Below, piece after piece: positions 1-9,344 of a DNA stretch of 64,000 nucleotides. A program made the position numbers and the translations under genes. How positions within the stretch are numbered: position 1 is the first letter of the stretch; each line of letters opens with the position of its first letter. This stretch comes from Planctomycetaceae bacterium (GTDB lineage Bacteria; Planctomycetota; Planctomycetia; Planctomycetales; Planctomycetaceae): positions 1 through 64,000 of the forward strand of contig JAGQPX010000134.1 in NCBI GenBank assembly GCA_020426505.1, given 5' to 3'. The notes under the pieces are model-generated. The model was given only the letters and a program-made list of their open reading frames with translations. It was not told the DNA's origin and did no database searches.

Positions 1-995
1 GTCATGTCGTTGAGACCGAACATGACTGTCACCAGCGATGGGTCATGTGCCAACACGTCCTTGTCGATGCGCGCTAATGCGTCGCGGGTCGTATGACCGC
101 TGATGCCCGCGTTGATGGTCGTGACATCGGCTCGCGGACAGAGGCGACGCAGGGCGATGCCAAGAAGATCGGTGTAGGCCCGCCGTCCTCCAGTGTGATA
201 GTACAGCCCAGTCACGCTGTCGCCGAAGCAAACGACGCGGACTGGCTCACTGCCGGAAAGAAGCCGCTTCGGCAATTCAGAGACGGCCGATTCTTGACCT
301 GCGGAATGCGAGACAACCTGCTCCAGATCGGGCAGCATGACCTGAGTCAGTTCCCGGTGACCAGCCGGGTTCGGGTGACATCCATCAGTCGTCCAGTCAC
401 GCAGCGTCTGTCCTCTTGACTCAGCTGACGTCCAGTGAGCGAAGTGATCGACCAGTGGCACGCCGAGTTGATCTGCGACGTTGCGACAGGCATCGACGTA
501 ATGCGCGAGTCGCAGGTTCGGGTGCTCGCCGAGACCGTTGGGACTGGCATCCGCGGCCCAACGTGGCTCCGTCATCAACACAGGCTGGATGTCTGCCAGC
601 AGAAGTTGCGTGACGATCTCCTGTAGATTCGACGTGTACTCCTCGACCGTGATGCGGCTGGAGACCTTTCCCGGATCGACGTAACTGTCATTCGTCCCAT
701 ACATCACGGTGACGACACGGGGCTTCAACTCGATGATCTCGTCCAGTCGATTGAGCGCCTGATCCGTCCGCTCGCCGCCGATGCCCACGTTGACGACCTG
801 GCATTCGACACCCTTTTCAGTGAGAGATGTCTCGGTCAAGGAGGCGAACGTCTCGTCAGCCGTGACCCCCGTGCGGACCCCCTTCGTGATCGAGTCGCCC
901 AGCGTGACGATCGTTACTGCCTGATCCGCAGCGATTGTGGTCGTGGCGCCGATACACGAGATCAGCAGAGTCAACAACACATGTCGTCGGTGCAT
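1..995 (-). CDS. Tandem-domain SGNH/GDSL hydrolase (partial)
   Basis: Secreted SGNH-fold esterase/acylhydrolase type protein. The reading frame starts at ATG 995 and runs off the left edge without a stop, so at least 331 residues are present. Residues 1-23 form a signal peptide ending near AADQ. The first SGNH domain shows block I TLGDSITKG, block II VGIGGERT, block III MYGTNDS and block V DGCHPNPAGH. A second domain then begins with CFGDSVTG, NAGISGHTT and FGLNDM and is cut before its block V. Two catalytic units in one chain is unusual, since most family members have one domain of about 200-250 residues. The start overlaps the upstream DUF1080 stop by one base (TGATG), implying translational coupling. 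Substrate unknown; carbohydrate ester removal is an inference from the neighbour. Confidence 0.85.
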   Translation of the reverse strand, partial: MHRRHVLLTLLISCIGATTTIAADQAVTIVTLGDSITKGVRTGVTADETFASLTETSLTEKGVECQVVNVGIGGERTDQALNRLDEIIELKPRVVTVMYGTNDSYVDPGKVSSRITVEEYTSNLQEIVTQLLLADIQPVLMTEPRWAADASPNGLGEHPNLRLAHYVDACRNVADQLGVPLVDHFAHWTSAESRGQTLRDWTTDGCHPNPAGHRELTQVMLPDLEQVVSHSAGQESAVSELPKRLLSGSEPVRVVCFGDSVTGLYYHTGGRRAYTDLLGIALRRLCPRADVTTINAGISGHTTRDALARIDKDVLAHDPSLVTVMFGLNDM

Positions 996-1693
996 CAATC
1001 AAGTTCCCGGATGTACAGATTGCGGAACCAGAGGGTGTTGCCGTGGTTCTGGAGTTCGATCTGGCCGGTCGAGTAGAGCGGTTTGTCGCGCTCCCAGAAG
1101 TTCTCAAGGACCGTGTTGTCGACGACAAGTTGATCGTTCAGCTTGATCGTAACTTTGTCGCCGACCATCTTGATGTAGAACGTGTTCCACTCGCCGACCG
1201 GGTTGTCCGCTTTGACCAGCGGGAAGCGGGGGTTGTCCTTGTTGTTCCAGAGTGAGCCACTTCCTTTGTGGGCACCGTGTCTTTCATAGTCCTTGTACTC
1301 GGTATCCCAGATCTGCACCTGAGGCGTGCCTCGCAGGTAGATGCCGCTGTCGCCTCCTTCGAGAATCTTCCAGTCGACGTACATCTCGAAGTCACCATAG
1401 TCCTTGGCTGTGCAGAGGCTTTGCCCTTTGCCATCGAACACGAGTTCGCCGTCCACAACTGACCAGTGAGCCCGCATCTCATCGTCGGCCTTCTCCTGAG
1501 CCGTTGCCAGCTCCTCGGGAGACATCTCGGCTCGCGACTTCGGATTGCCGACGAGTCCCTTCCAACCGGTGAGATCCTTGCCGTTGAAGAGTGAGACGAA
1601 CCCTTCGGGCGGCTCTGCCTGAGCGACATGGGGGGGACTAACGAGAAGGACTGTTGCAAGAAGTGGGAGAAGAGTGAGTGTTCGAAGTAGCAT
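995..1693 (-). CDS. Secreted DUF1080 (3-keto-disaccharide hydrolase family) protein
   Basis: A 232-residue secreted protein of the DUF1080 / 3-keto-disaccharide hydrolase family, a concanavalin-like fold abundant in planctomycetes and implicated in polysaccharide or keto-glycoside breakdown. Residues 1-26 are a clear signal peptide (MLLRTLTLL to AQAE). The hallmark opening FVSLFNGKDLTGWKG follows, and later YGDFEMYVDWKI, GDSGIYLRG and the C-terminal strand LWFRNLYIREL are typical. ATG 1693 was chosen because it begins the signal peptide; the frame stays open upstream but has no export signal there. It overlaps the SGNH hydrolase start by one base and is transcribed divergently from another DUF1080 gene, with a shared 186-bp promoter region. 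Confidence 0.9.
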   Translation of the reverse strand: MLLRTLTLLPLLATVLLVSPPHVAQAEPPEGFVSLFNGKDLTGWKGLVGNPKSRAEMSPEELATAQEKADDEMRAHWSVVDGELVFDGKGQSLCTAKDYGDFEMYVDWKILEGGDSGIYLRGTPQVQIWDTEYKDYERHGAHKGSGSLWNNKDNPRFPLVKADNPVGEWNTFYIKMVGDKVTIKLNDQLVVDNTVLENFWERDKPLYSTGQIELQNHGNTLWFRNLYIRELD

Positions 1694-1879
1694 CTTGGTG
1701 TGCTCCAAAGGTGGGACTGACTGTGGATCGCAGGTGAGAAGTCTTGATTGTTGGCCACCGGCGGACAACTCGCAAGCGAAGGCAGTACGATCCTGTCTGG
1801 TCGACGCATGCTGCGTAGGCAACCGTCCCCGGACCCGTCATACTGGGATCTCACCTAGATTGTTGACCGGAGTGAACTG
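1694..1879. promoter_or_regulatory. Divergent intergenic region between two DUF1080 genes
   Basis: The 186 bases separate divergently transcribed DUF1080 genes and must hold both promoters if they are independently transcribed. A GGAG ribosome-binding sequence lies 7 bases before the plus-strand ATG at 1880. I could not identify convincing -35/-10 pairs or an operator. Confidence 0.4.
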
Positions 1880-2764
1880 ATGATCGACCGACTGTGTGCC
1901 CTTCTTGCTGCTGTGTCCCTTGCCACGAGTTCAACTTGGCTGCTGGCCGATAAGCCAGGAGGAACGACTTACGATCCAGCTCGTCGCGAGCAGGCGATAC
2001 AGCCGACGGAGGTCATCCGCCTGTTCGACGGCGAGTCACTCGACGGCTTTTACACGTGGATGAAGGACACGCAGTACGAGGACCCTCGTAATGTGTTCCG
2101 CGTGACGGACGGGATGTTACACGTCACGGGGGATGGACTAGGAGGCATCCTCACGAAGCAGGAGTACCGCGACTATCACTGTGTGCTGGAATGTAAGTGG
2201 GGAGAGAAGACGTGGGAGAACCGGGTCGACCGGACGAAGGACTCGGGCCTGCTCATCCATGCACAAGGAGCGGATGGCTCATACGGCGGCATCTGGATGC
2301 CATCGATCGAAGTGCAGATCATTGAAGGGGGCTTCGGTGATTTCATTCTCGTCAGCGGTCAGGACACTGCAGGCAAGGATGTGACCCTCGCGGCGACGTG
2401 TGAGGTCGGTCGTGATCGGGACGGCGAGGTGATCTGGCAGGATGGTCATCCACGCGAACGGTTTGATGAGAACAACCGCAAGCGGATCAACTGGTACGGC
2501 CGTGACCCCGACTGGGCTGACACGATCGGCTTCCGTGGCCGGGAAGACGTCGAGAGCCCGGACGGCGAATGGACCCGTATCGACACGTTCGCCGAAGGTG
2601 GACATATCCGCGTGTACGTCAATGGCGTGAAGGTCAACGAAGCGTTCGACTGTTCACCCACCTTCGGTCGCCTGCAACTGCAAACCGAACTTGCAGAAAT
2701 CTTCGTCCGCCGCTGGGAACTCTGGCCCGTCGGCGAGGGACCTGCACCGGCGAAGGCGGAGTAA
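1880..2764 (+). CDS. Secreted DUF1080 family protein
   Basis: A 294-residue DUF1080 family protein with a signal peptide at about residues 1-23 (MIDRLCALLAAVSLATSSTW, cleavage near LLA-DK). The domain begins at VIRLFDGESLDGFYTW, and DSGLLIHAQG and the C-terminal LAEIFVRRWELWPVG fit the family. It differs from its divergent neighbour by a longer N-terminal strand region and an insertion around residues 165-220 rich in charged residues, so the two are not recent duplicates. A GGAG sequence lies before the ATG. The gene converges on the kinase gene with 26 bases between stops. Role in breakdown of keto-sugars or polysaccharides is inferred from family only. Confidence 0.85.
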   Translation: MIDRLCALLAAVSLATSSTWLLADKPGGTTYDPARREQAIQPTEVIRLFDGESLDGFYTWMKDTQYEDPRNVFRVTDGMLHVTGDGLGGILTKQEYRDYHCVLECKWGEKTWENRVDRTKDSGLLIHAQGADGSYGGIWMPSIEVQIIEGGFGDFILVSGQDTAGKDVTLAATCEVGRDRDGEVIWQDGHPRERFDENNRKRINWYGRDPDWADTIGFRGREDVESPDGEWTRIDTFAEGGHIRVYVNGVKVNEAFDCSPTFGRLQLQTELAEIFVRRWELWPVGEGPAPAKAE

Positions 2765-2790
2765 GACCGTCACGCGCGATCGACCGAGCT

Positions 2791-5700
2791 TTACTCGCGA
2801 TCGAGTTGGATGGTGCAGTTCGGCAACGACTTCTGCAAAGCAGCGACACCGGCTGCCGTCACATCCGTCGAGCGGACGTCGAGAAACTCCAACTGCTTGA
2901 GGTTGCTCAAATTTGCCAGTCCGGTATCCGTGATTCTGGTCCCTTCAAGGCCGAGATGCGTGAGCTGATCGAGCTTGGCAACGTGATGAAGTCCGGCATC
3001 GGTCACTTTCGTGAACCGGAGTGAGAGAGAGGTGAGCTGAGGCAGCGCTCCCAACAGCGCGAGCCCGTCGTTACTGACGTTTGTGGATTGTAGATCAAGG
3101 GTCGTGAGAGACTTCACCTTGACGATGGATTCCAGCCCGGCATCAGTGATCGATGTCCGGATGAGTTGGAGAACGATCAGTTTGTCGAGCGGTGCGACAT
3201 GAGCGATCCCCGCGTCGGTCACTTGCGTGTCGTTGAAACTCAGCTGTCTCAACATCGGCCAGGTGCCGAGATGTGAAAGAAACTCATCGCTCACGAACGT
3301 GTTCTCCAAATCAAGCATCTGGAGTTGGTTCGCATCTTTCAGGTGTCGTGCAACTGCATCGCTGACGCCCTTCTGTCCGTCAAGGAAAACGTTGAAGATC
3401 ACGAACCGCTCATCGGGCAGGTCCTCAAGTTTTTCCACATTAGTCTGTCCGTCCGGATGAACGTAGACGGTGACGCTGCCTCCGGACGAGAGCACCCATT
3501 CCGCTGCTTGTCGGTCGTTATCAACTGGTTCAAAGAATCCATAATCAGAGACAATGTGACATTGGCCTAACTGCTCCCGCAACTGCTCGATTCCGTTCAA
3601 TGAGAACTTGTTCGCCTTGACATCAAGGTGCTGCAGCGATTGATATGAAGACAGGCGGTCAACACTCCCGTCAGAGAGGTATCCTCCTGGGATCTGCAGA
3701 GTTTTGAGATTGGGAAGGTCCGGCAGCGTAGAGATCACCCAGTCCGTACACTCTTGAAGACTCAGCCGTTCCAGGTTGTCGAGGGGTCGCAGTACCGACA
3801 AGTCACGATGTGCGACAGAACCTTCAATGTTCAACCTCGAAAAGTGTTCCTGTCTCCCCAATAGACCCGCCAAGGTCGCGGTCAGATGCTGCTCATCGAT
3901 GATTAGAAATTCCAGCAAGGGGAGCTGCTTCACTTCCAACAATTCCTGAGGTGAAATTGATGTTCCGTTAACGTAGAGCAGACGCAGGTTCGAGCAACGG
4001 AGAACATGGTCCAGTCCCTTTCCTGTGGTCTCCGGACTCAACCCAATGTTTTGAAGATTCTTGAAATTGTCGAGGTACCGCAGGTTGTCATCTGTGCAAC
4101 CGGTCCCCTGTAAACTAAGTGCCACCAATCCGTCAAAATCCTTGAGAAATTGAAGTCCTGAACCATCTATCTGTTTGCAGTCGGCCAAGTACAGGTACTT
4201 CAAACTTTTCATTCGGTTGAGATGACGCAATCCGCCATCGCTGATCGGTGTATCATTCAGCGTCAAGGTTTCGACATGTTGAAGTCCGTTGAATTGTCTT
4301 AGGTCCTCATCACTCAGCCTGCCAATCGATTGCAGATTGATTGAAAAGATCTCAAATGGCTCGTTCGGGAGTTCCAAGGGATTCGTCGGCTTATCATCTC
4401 CATTGTTGAGACTCACTTGCCCGCCCGCTTCCAGCACCCACTCGGCGACTTCTCGGTCGACATCGTCGGAGTCGGACCGTGACATCTGCCTGTTCGACTC
4501 CGTTCCTGACGTTGAGCCCGCAGTTGGTTGTTTGGGGTTCAGCGAAACAGTGATGGCTATCTCACCGCCATCGTCCTTCAGGGTGAACGATTCCGTTTGG
4601 GTCTCGAAGTCCGGATGACGGATGGTGAGGGTTTGCTCTTCCTCGCTGGGCGTGATTGTGATCGTCTGTTCTCCCACTCCATCGATCGTAATCACGTGCT
4701 TGTCATTCACTCGGATTTCTGCCCCGGCTGCGTGTGGATCCTTGACCGTCAGCACGACCTCACCCGCAGGTGTGTTGAGACGCAGGACGAGGCCGGACAT
4801 GAGTGCGAGCAGGCCCACAGCGACGGCTCCAATCAACCAGTACTTTCCATTTCTATGGTGAGGGGCTGCTGCTGTGGTCGATGTGGGGGCTAACCGAGTC
4901 TCGGCCAACGTCACCGGATCGGTATCTCCCTCCGTTGTACGAAGACGAGAGGGTGCTGCCGTTCTCGATGAAGTCGAAGGTCGATTTGGATGCGTGTCCC
5001 TGTCGAAGTTCGCAAGATCGCGCTGAGAACGTTGCTCAGACTTCTCGATCGGCGAGGTTGTCGCTGTCGAGGAACCCGAGAAAGATCGAACCTGCTGGAC
5101 AAGGGGGTCGAGGTCGCGGATGAGGTCGGTCATGGATTGGTACCGGTCTTCGGGTTTCTTGGCGATCATGCGTTGGAAGATGCCTTCGAGCGTTTGCCAT
5201 TTGTCGGTGGAAAAGTCGTCGCGTTCTTGCACGGCTTCTCGGACTGAGGGAATCGGTTGGTCGCGGTGGGCAAGCAGGCGTTCCATCGCGGTCGAGCCGG
5301 AGTAGGCGGGCTTGCCGGTCAGCAGGTAGAACAACGTGATGCCGAGGCTGTAGATGTCGCTGCGTTGATCGGCCAGTTTGGTGTTTTGAGCCTGTTCGGG
5401 GGCCATGTAATCGACGGTCCCCATCACGGTTCCGGTGCCTGTCAGATCGGTCGCTGAGTCTGATGACAGACCCTCGGCTGGCTCGATGCGGGCGAGGCCC
5501 ATGTCGAGGACCTTGACGGTGCCGTTCGGGTCGAGCAGCAAGTTGGTCGGTTTGATGTCGCGATGCACGACTCCCTGCTCGTGGGCATACTCCAGTCCGC
5601 GGGCGGCCTGCAGAATACATTCGAGCGCCTCCGACAATGGGAGTGGTCCGCCCGCTCTGACGAGTTGACCGAGGTCCTCGCCGTCGACGAACTCCATCAC

Positions 5701-6420
5701 GAGGTAATCGATCCCGTCGTCTTCGCGAGCATCGTAGGCGGTGACAATGTGCGGGTGGCTCAGCCTCGCAGCAGCCTTCACCTCACGTCGAAACCTGACC
5801 CGCCACTGTTCATCAAAATCGTCCGTGTGCGGCAGCGTCTTGATGGCGACCAGCCGCTCCATCCGACGATGGCGCGCCTTGTAGACCTGCCCCATGCCTC
5901 CCTTGCCGATCTCTTCGAGAATGTCATAGTCCCCCAGCACGAGTGGCTGTGACCCCGCCTGCAACAGTACGCGCGTCTGATAGTCCGTGAGCAAACCCTG
6001 TTCGATCAGTTGTTGACTGAGTCGGTAGGAGTTCGTCTGGTCAGCAGTGATGTGATCCTTCAATTCGTCGGTGTCGATCAGACCGGTCTCCCCGACTTTG
6101 CTCAAGAAGTCGTCAACCGAGACCTGAGACTCTCGTTCGAGGAACGTGTTCGCGATCACTTCACTTGCTTCGGGAAAGCGACGTTCACAATCGCGTTGAG
6201 TGAGCTCGCTTCCATGAACAGCACGCGCATCGAGTTCGAGTGGCAAGAGCTCTCGCAACAGGGTCGAGCGATGCTCCGGGTCAATGAGTGTGAGAAAATC
6301 CTCCAGGCTTGGTTCATCGCCGGCGAGCAGGGCTTCCTCGAAATCATCGCAGAGAGAGTCGATCTGTCTCGCCGCCGCGAGTGGCGTCAACCGACCTGAT
6401 AATTGTTCACGACTGGTCAT
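2791..6420 (-). CDS. Membrane Ser/Thr protein kinase with PEGA-like and leucine-rich repeat regions
   Basis: A 1209-residue transmembrane kinase. Residues 165-440 are a Hanks-type kinase: glycine loop GKGGMG (172-177), Lys194 in VAIK, HRDIKPTN (286-293), DMG in place of DFG (306-308), and APE (340-342). A Ser/Thr-rich linker leads to one membrane helix at about 527-547, then a beta-rich PEGA-like segment (550-628). The rest holds two blocks of leucine-rich repeats, each introduced by a similar AEWVL..GG.V module (656-676 and 968-990). ATG 6420 was chosen because the upstream part of the open frame only shadows the sigma factor gene. The start lies inside the 3' end of the sigma factor (14-base overlap). 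Topology suggests a cytoplasmic kinase with an outward-facing LRR sensor. Confidence 0.92.
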   Translation of the reverse strand: MTSREQLSGRLTPLAAARQIDSLCDDFEEALLAGDEPSLEDFLTLIDPEHRSTLLRELLPLELDARAVHGSELTQRDCERRFPEASEVIANTFLERESQVSVDDFLSKVGETGLIDTDELKDHITADQTNSYRLSQQLIEQGLLTDYQTRVLLQAGSQPLVLGDYDILEEIGKGGMGQVYKARHRRMERLVAIKTLPHTDDFDEQWRVRFRREVKAAARLSHPHIVTAYDAREDDGIDYLVMEFVDGEDLGQLVRAGGPLPLSEALECILQAARGLEYAHEQGVVHRDIKPTNLLLDPNGTVKVLDMGLARIEPAEGLSSDSATDLTGTGTVMGTVDYMAPEQAQNTKLADQRSDIYSLGITLFYLLTGKPAYSGSTAMERLLAHRDQPIPSVREAVQERDDFSTDKWQTLEGIFQRMIAKKPEDRYQSMTDLIRDLDPLVQQVRSFSGSSTATTSPIEKSEQRSQRDLANFDRDTHPNRPSTSSRTAAPSRLRTTEGDTDPVTLAETRLAPTSTTAAAPHHRNGKYWLIGAVAVGLLALMSGLVLRLNTPAGEVVLTVKDPHAAGAEIRVNDKHVITIDGVGEQTITITPSEEEQTLTIRHPDFETQTESFTLKDDGGEIAITVSLNPKQPTAGSTSGTESNRQMSRSDSDDVDREVAEWVLEAGGQVSLNNGDDKPTNPLELPNEPFEIFSINLQSIGRLSDEDLRQFNGLQHVETLTLNDTPISDGGLRHLNRMKSLKYLYLADCKQIDGSGLQFLKDFDGLVALSLQGTGCTDDNLRYLDNFKNLQNIGLSPETTGKGLDHVLRCSNLRLLYVNGTSISPQELLEVKQLPLLEFLIIDEQHLTATLAGLLGRQEHFSRLNIEGSVAHRDLSVLRPLDNLERLSLQECTDWVISTLPDLPNLKTLQIPGGYLSDGSVDRLSSYQSLQHLDVKANKFSLNGIEQLREQLGQCHIVSDYGFFEPVDNDRQAAEWVLSSGGSVTVYVHPDGQTNVEKLEDLPDERFVIFNVFLDGQKGVSDAVARHLKDANQLQMLDLENTFVSDEFLSHLGTWPMLRQLSFNDTQVTDAGIAHVAPLDKLIVLQLIRTSITDAGLESIVKVKSLTTLDLQSTNVSNDGLALLGALPQLTSLSLRFTKVTDAGLHHVAKLDQLTHLGLEGTRITDTGLANLSNLKQLEFLDVRSTDVTAAGVAALQKSLPNCTIQLDRE

Positions 6421-7024
6421 CACCCGTCTCCTGCGACCAGAGACTGCGGATGAGGTTGAGCTTCCGTTCCACGGTCCGTACGTTGCGACCGATCTGCTCG
6501 GCGATCTCTTCGTTCGAGTGACCTTCCAACCGCAGCAGGGCGATCTCCCGCAGCAGAGGTTGGTCCAAATAGTCGAGCAGCCGGTCGAATTGCTCCTCGG
6601 CAGCGACCTGAAAATCGGGTGCCGGTCCCTCCGCCACAACCTGAGACATCCCGGAAGTGATGAACGAACCATCCGCCTTGAGGAACACGGACTCGCCCCG
6701 CACGGCACCGCCGCCTCGTTTGAGAGCTCGCTCCCGCTCGATTTGACGAAGCGCCTTGCGAGTTGTGATCATGGCGAGAACTTGCCACAAGTCATTCCTG
6801 TCGTTGAGTTTCTGAAATCGATCGTCGAGAACGCCTTTGCAAAAACTATGAAAGGCGCTGAGGGCGACGTCCTCAGCATCCGCAACTCGCTGCGGGTTCC
6901 CACTCAGCTTCTGACGTGCGAGTCCCATCAACCGACAGAAATACGCGGTCCAAAGTGGCGTCGCCGCCTCCAGATCACCGGCCTTGAGCTGCTTCAGCCA
7001 CCGTGTTTCCGAATGCTCGACCAT
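6407..7024 (-). CDS. ECF-like RNA polymerase sigma factor
   Basis: A 205-residue ECF-like sigma factor of the planctomycete type. Region 2 includes LWTAYFCRLMGLARQKL and DVALSAFHSFCKG; region 4 includes LLREIALLRLEGHSNEEIAEQIGRNVRTVERKLNLIRSLW, an HTH that should read the -35 element. ATG 7024 is preferred; a GTG at 7048 is possible and neither has a strong ribosome-binding site. The 3' end overlaps the kinase gene by 14 bases, so the two are co-translated. Such sigma-kinase pairs, with no anti-sigma factor nearby, are known in planctomycetes and are thought to be controlled by phosphorylation; that is inferred here. Confidence 0.9.
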   Translation of the reverse strand: MVEHSETRWLKQLKAGDLEAATPLWTAYFCRLMGLARQKLSGNPQRVADAEDVALSAFHSFCKGVLDDRFQKLNDRNDLWQVLAMITTRKALRQIERERALKRGGGAVRGESVFLKADGSFITSGMSQVVAEGPAPDFQVAAEEQFDRLLDYLDQPLLREIALLRLEGHSNEEIAEQIGRNVRTVERKLNLIRSLWSQETGDDQS

Positions 7025-7194
7025 GCTGCCCGACAGTGAATTGTGCACAGGATCAAAAGAATGAATCGATCTTACCCCGCGACGTGAGGGTTCGCCACGA
7101 GCAGTGCTCAGACGGTGCCAGCGAGGACAAGCATTTTTGACGATGTCCCTTTAAGATCGGCTTCCCCTTTCGCGCCCAACTGTTTCCATCGCAG

Positions 7195-8148
7195 ATGCCG
7201 TACGCCATCGAGTGCCGAGAACTGACGAAGACCTACCCGGGCAACCCACCCGTTGAGGCTGTGCGCGGCGTTGACCTGTTGGTCGAGGAGGGTGAGTGTT
7301 TCGGCGTGTTGGGGCCGAACGGAGCCGGCAAAACGACGACGATCGAAATCTTGGAGGGCCTGCTGACCGCGACCAGTGGCGAGGCCCGAGTGTTGGGACA
7401 CAGCTGGAACAGCGATGGCGACGCGATCCGTCAGCAGATCGGCATCTCGTTGCAGGAGACACGGCTCTCAGAGAAACTGTCCGTCCTGGAAACGTTGAGG
7501 TTGTTTCGCAGTTATTATCAAGACGGCATCACCCCCGAGGCGGCCATTCGACGTGTGTCGCTGGAGGAGAAGGCCGACAGCTGGATCAAGAACCTCTCCG
7601 GGGGACAGAAACAACGCGTCGCCGTCGCGACTGCACTCGTGGGCGACCCGAAACTCTTGTTCCTGGATGAGCCGACAACAGGTCTCGATCCGCAATCGCG
7701 GCGTGAACTGTGGGGCATCATCACCGACTTCCGCTCCAAAGGAGGAACGATCCTGATCACAACGCACTACATGGATGAGGCCGAGCGATTGTGTGATCGT
7801 GTCGCGATATTCGACCATGGTCGCATCCTCAAACTGGACACACCTCGGAACCTGATCGCTGGTCTGGGAGCCGATCACATGATTGACTTTCAGGTTCGTT
7901 CGGAAGGAGACGAATCGCTGCCGGATGATTACGGTGCCGATCTGCCGGGTGTCTCGGCCGCGCGGAGGGATGCAGAACATCATTGCTTGTCAGTCGCTGA
8001 GCCGCACGTTGTGATTCCGGCACTTCTCTCGAAGTTACAGACGGATGGTCATGAACTTACTTCGCTGAGCACACGGCAGGCGACTCTCGAAGACGTGTTC
8101 GTGCATTTGACCGGTCGACGCCTGGACGATGAGGAGGACCCGTCATGA
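7195..8148 (+). CDS. ABC transporter ATP-binding protein
   Basis: A 317-residue ABC-2 type ATPase. Walker A is GPNGAGKTT near residues 38-46, the Q-loop is GISLQETRL, the signature is LSGGQKQR and Walker B is LLFLDEPTTGLD, followed by the switch histidine in TTHYMDEAERL. The C-terminal 90 residues form the extension common to DrrA/NodI-type exporters. The last four bases overlap the permease start (ATGA), giving a coupled two-gene exporter. Substrate is not predictable; drug, lipid or polysaccharide export are the usual possibilities. Confidence 0.95.
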   Translation: MPYAIECRELTKTYPGNPPVEAVRGVDLLVEEGECFGVLGPNGAGKTTTIEILEGLLTATSGEARVLGHSWNSDGDAIRQQIGISLQETRLSEKLSVLETLRLFRSYYQDGITPEAAIRRVSLEEKADSWIKNLSGGQKQRVAVATALVGDPKLLFLDEPTTGLDPQSRRELWGIITDFRSKGGTILITTHYMDEAERLCDRVAIFDHGRILKLDTPRNLIAGLGADHMIDFQVRSEGDESLPDDYGADLPGVSAARRDAEHHCLSVAEPHVVIPALLSKLQTDGHELTSLSTRQATLEDVFVHLTGRRLDDEEDPS

Positions 8149-9200
8149 GCCGTCCAGTGACGATGCATCCGCTCTTTCAGTTGCTGAAGGTCCGCGTGCT
8201 CGAATTCGCTCGACAGCCGGAGGCCATTTTCTGGGTATATGTCTTTCCGCTGATCATGGTGGTCGCGTTGGGATTGGCCTTCCGCAGCGAGCCGGTCGAA
8301 TCGATGGCGGTCGACATTCAGGAAGGACCGGAAGCACAGGCGATCAAGCAATCTCTGGAGACCGATCCTCGGTTTCGCGTGACGCTCAGCAGTGAACAGG
8401 AGGCGCGACGACGTTTACGCGTTGGCAAGGCGGAGTTGATCGTCGTCGCTGATGAGTCGGCCGATGCGAAATATCGGTATCTGTTCGATCCGACACGACC
8501 GGGGAGCATGCTCGCACGGAATGCAACCGATGACGTGCTGCAAAGGGCAGCAGGGCGAGTGGATGTTGTCGCCACGACCGATACGGAAGTGCGTGATCCT
8601 GGTAGCCGGTATATCGACTTTCTCATCCCCGGTCTCATCGGCATGGGGCTGATGGGGGGCGGGATGTGGGGAGTCGGCTTTGCTATCGTCGACATGCGGA
8701 TTCGTCAGCTGCTCAAGCGATTCCTCGGCACCCCGATGAAGAAGAGTCATTTCCTCACCGCAATGATGACGAGCCGCTTGCTGTTCACCGTCCCGGAGAT
8801 CGTGGTGCTGCTGGTCTTCTCAAGTCTGCTCTTCGGGGTCGAGAACCTGGGGAGCTATGGACTTGTGGGGCTTTTGGTCGTGTTGGGCGGCTTCGAGTTT
8901 GCGGGAATCGGCCTGTTGGTCGCGAGCCGAGCGAAGACGCTGGAGGCCGTCTCCGGGCTGATGAATCTCGTGATGATTCCGATGTGGATCGGTTCCGGAA
9001 TCTTCTTTTCCCCTGATCGCTTTCCTGAGATGGCACAGCCGTTCATCAGGTTATTGCCGCTCACTCCCCTCATCAGTGCCCTTCGAAGAGTCATGCTCGA
9101 AGGGGTTGGAATCACAGCCATCGGCACGGAAATGGGCATCATTCTCGTTTGGGGCGTCGTCACATTCGCCCTCGCACTTCGAGTATTTCGCTGGGATTGA
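8145..9200 (+). CDS. ABC-2 type transporter permease
   Basis: A 351-residue ABC-2 permease. It has one N-terminal membrane segment (EAIFWVYVFPLIMVVALGLA), a periplasmic domain of about 130 residues, and then five C-terminal membrane segments beginning with FLIPGLIGMGLMGGGMWGVG. This arrangement is typical of DrrB/YhiH-type permeases. It overlaps the ATPase gene by four bases and has no further operon partner, because the next gene begins 144 bases downstream. Confidence 0.92.
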   Translation: MSRPVTMHPLFQLLKVRVLEFARQPEAIFWVYVFPLIMVVALGLAFRSEPVESMAVDIQEGPEAQAIKQSLETDPRFRVTLSSEQEARRRLRVGKAELIVVADESADAKYRYLFDPTRPGSMLARNATDDVLQRAAGRVDVVATTDTEVRDPGSRYIDFLIPGLIGMGLMGGGMWGVGFAIVDMRIRQLLKRFLGTPMKKSHFLTAMMTSRLLFTVPEIVVLLVFSSLLFGVENLGSYGLVGLLVVLGGFEFAGIGLLVASRAKTLEAVSGLMNLVMIPMWIGSGIFFSPDRFPEMAQPFIRLLPLTPLISALRRVMLEGVGITAIGTEMGIILVWGVVTFALALRVFRWD

Positions 9201-9344
9201 CACCTGTTCACCCGAAATTCCCTGCAGATCGGTGGGCGGGTCCCCGAAGGTGGTCTATAAACTTTCCATGGTCGATCCGTCATGTGATGTAAGGGTCGAG
9301 CGTATTGATCCGCTGAAACATGCACCTCTCGTGGTCGGTCGAAC

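Noticed and set aside
4289-4618. Open frames on the plus strand across the kinase gene
   Set aside because: They are antisense shadows of the kinase/LRR coding sequence and carry no features of their own.
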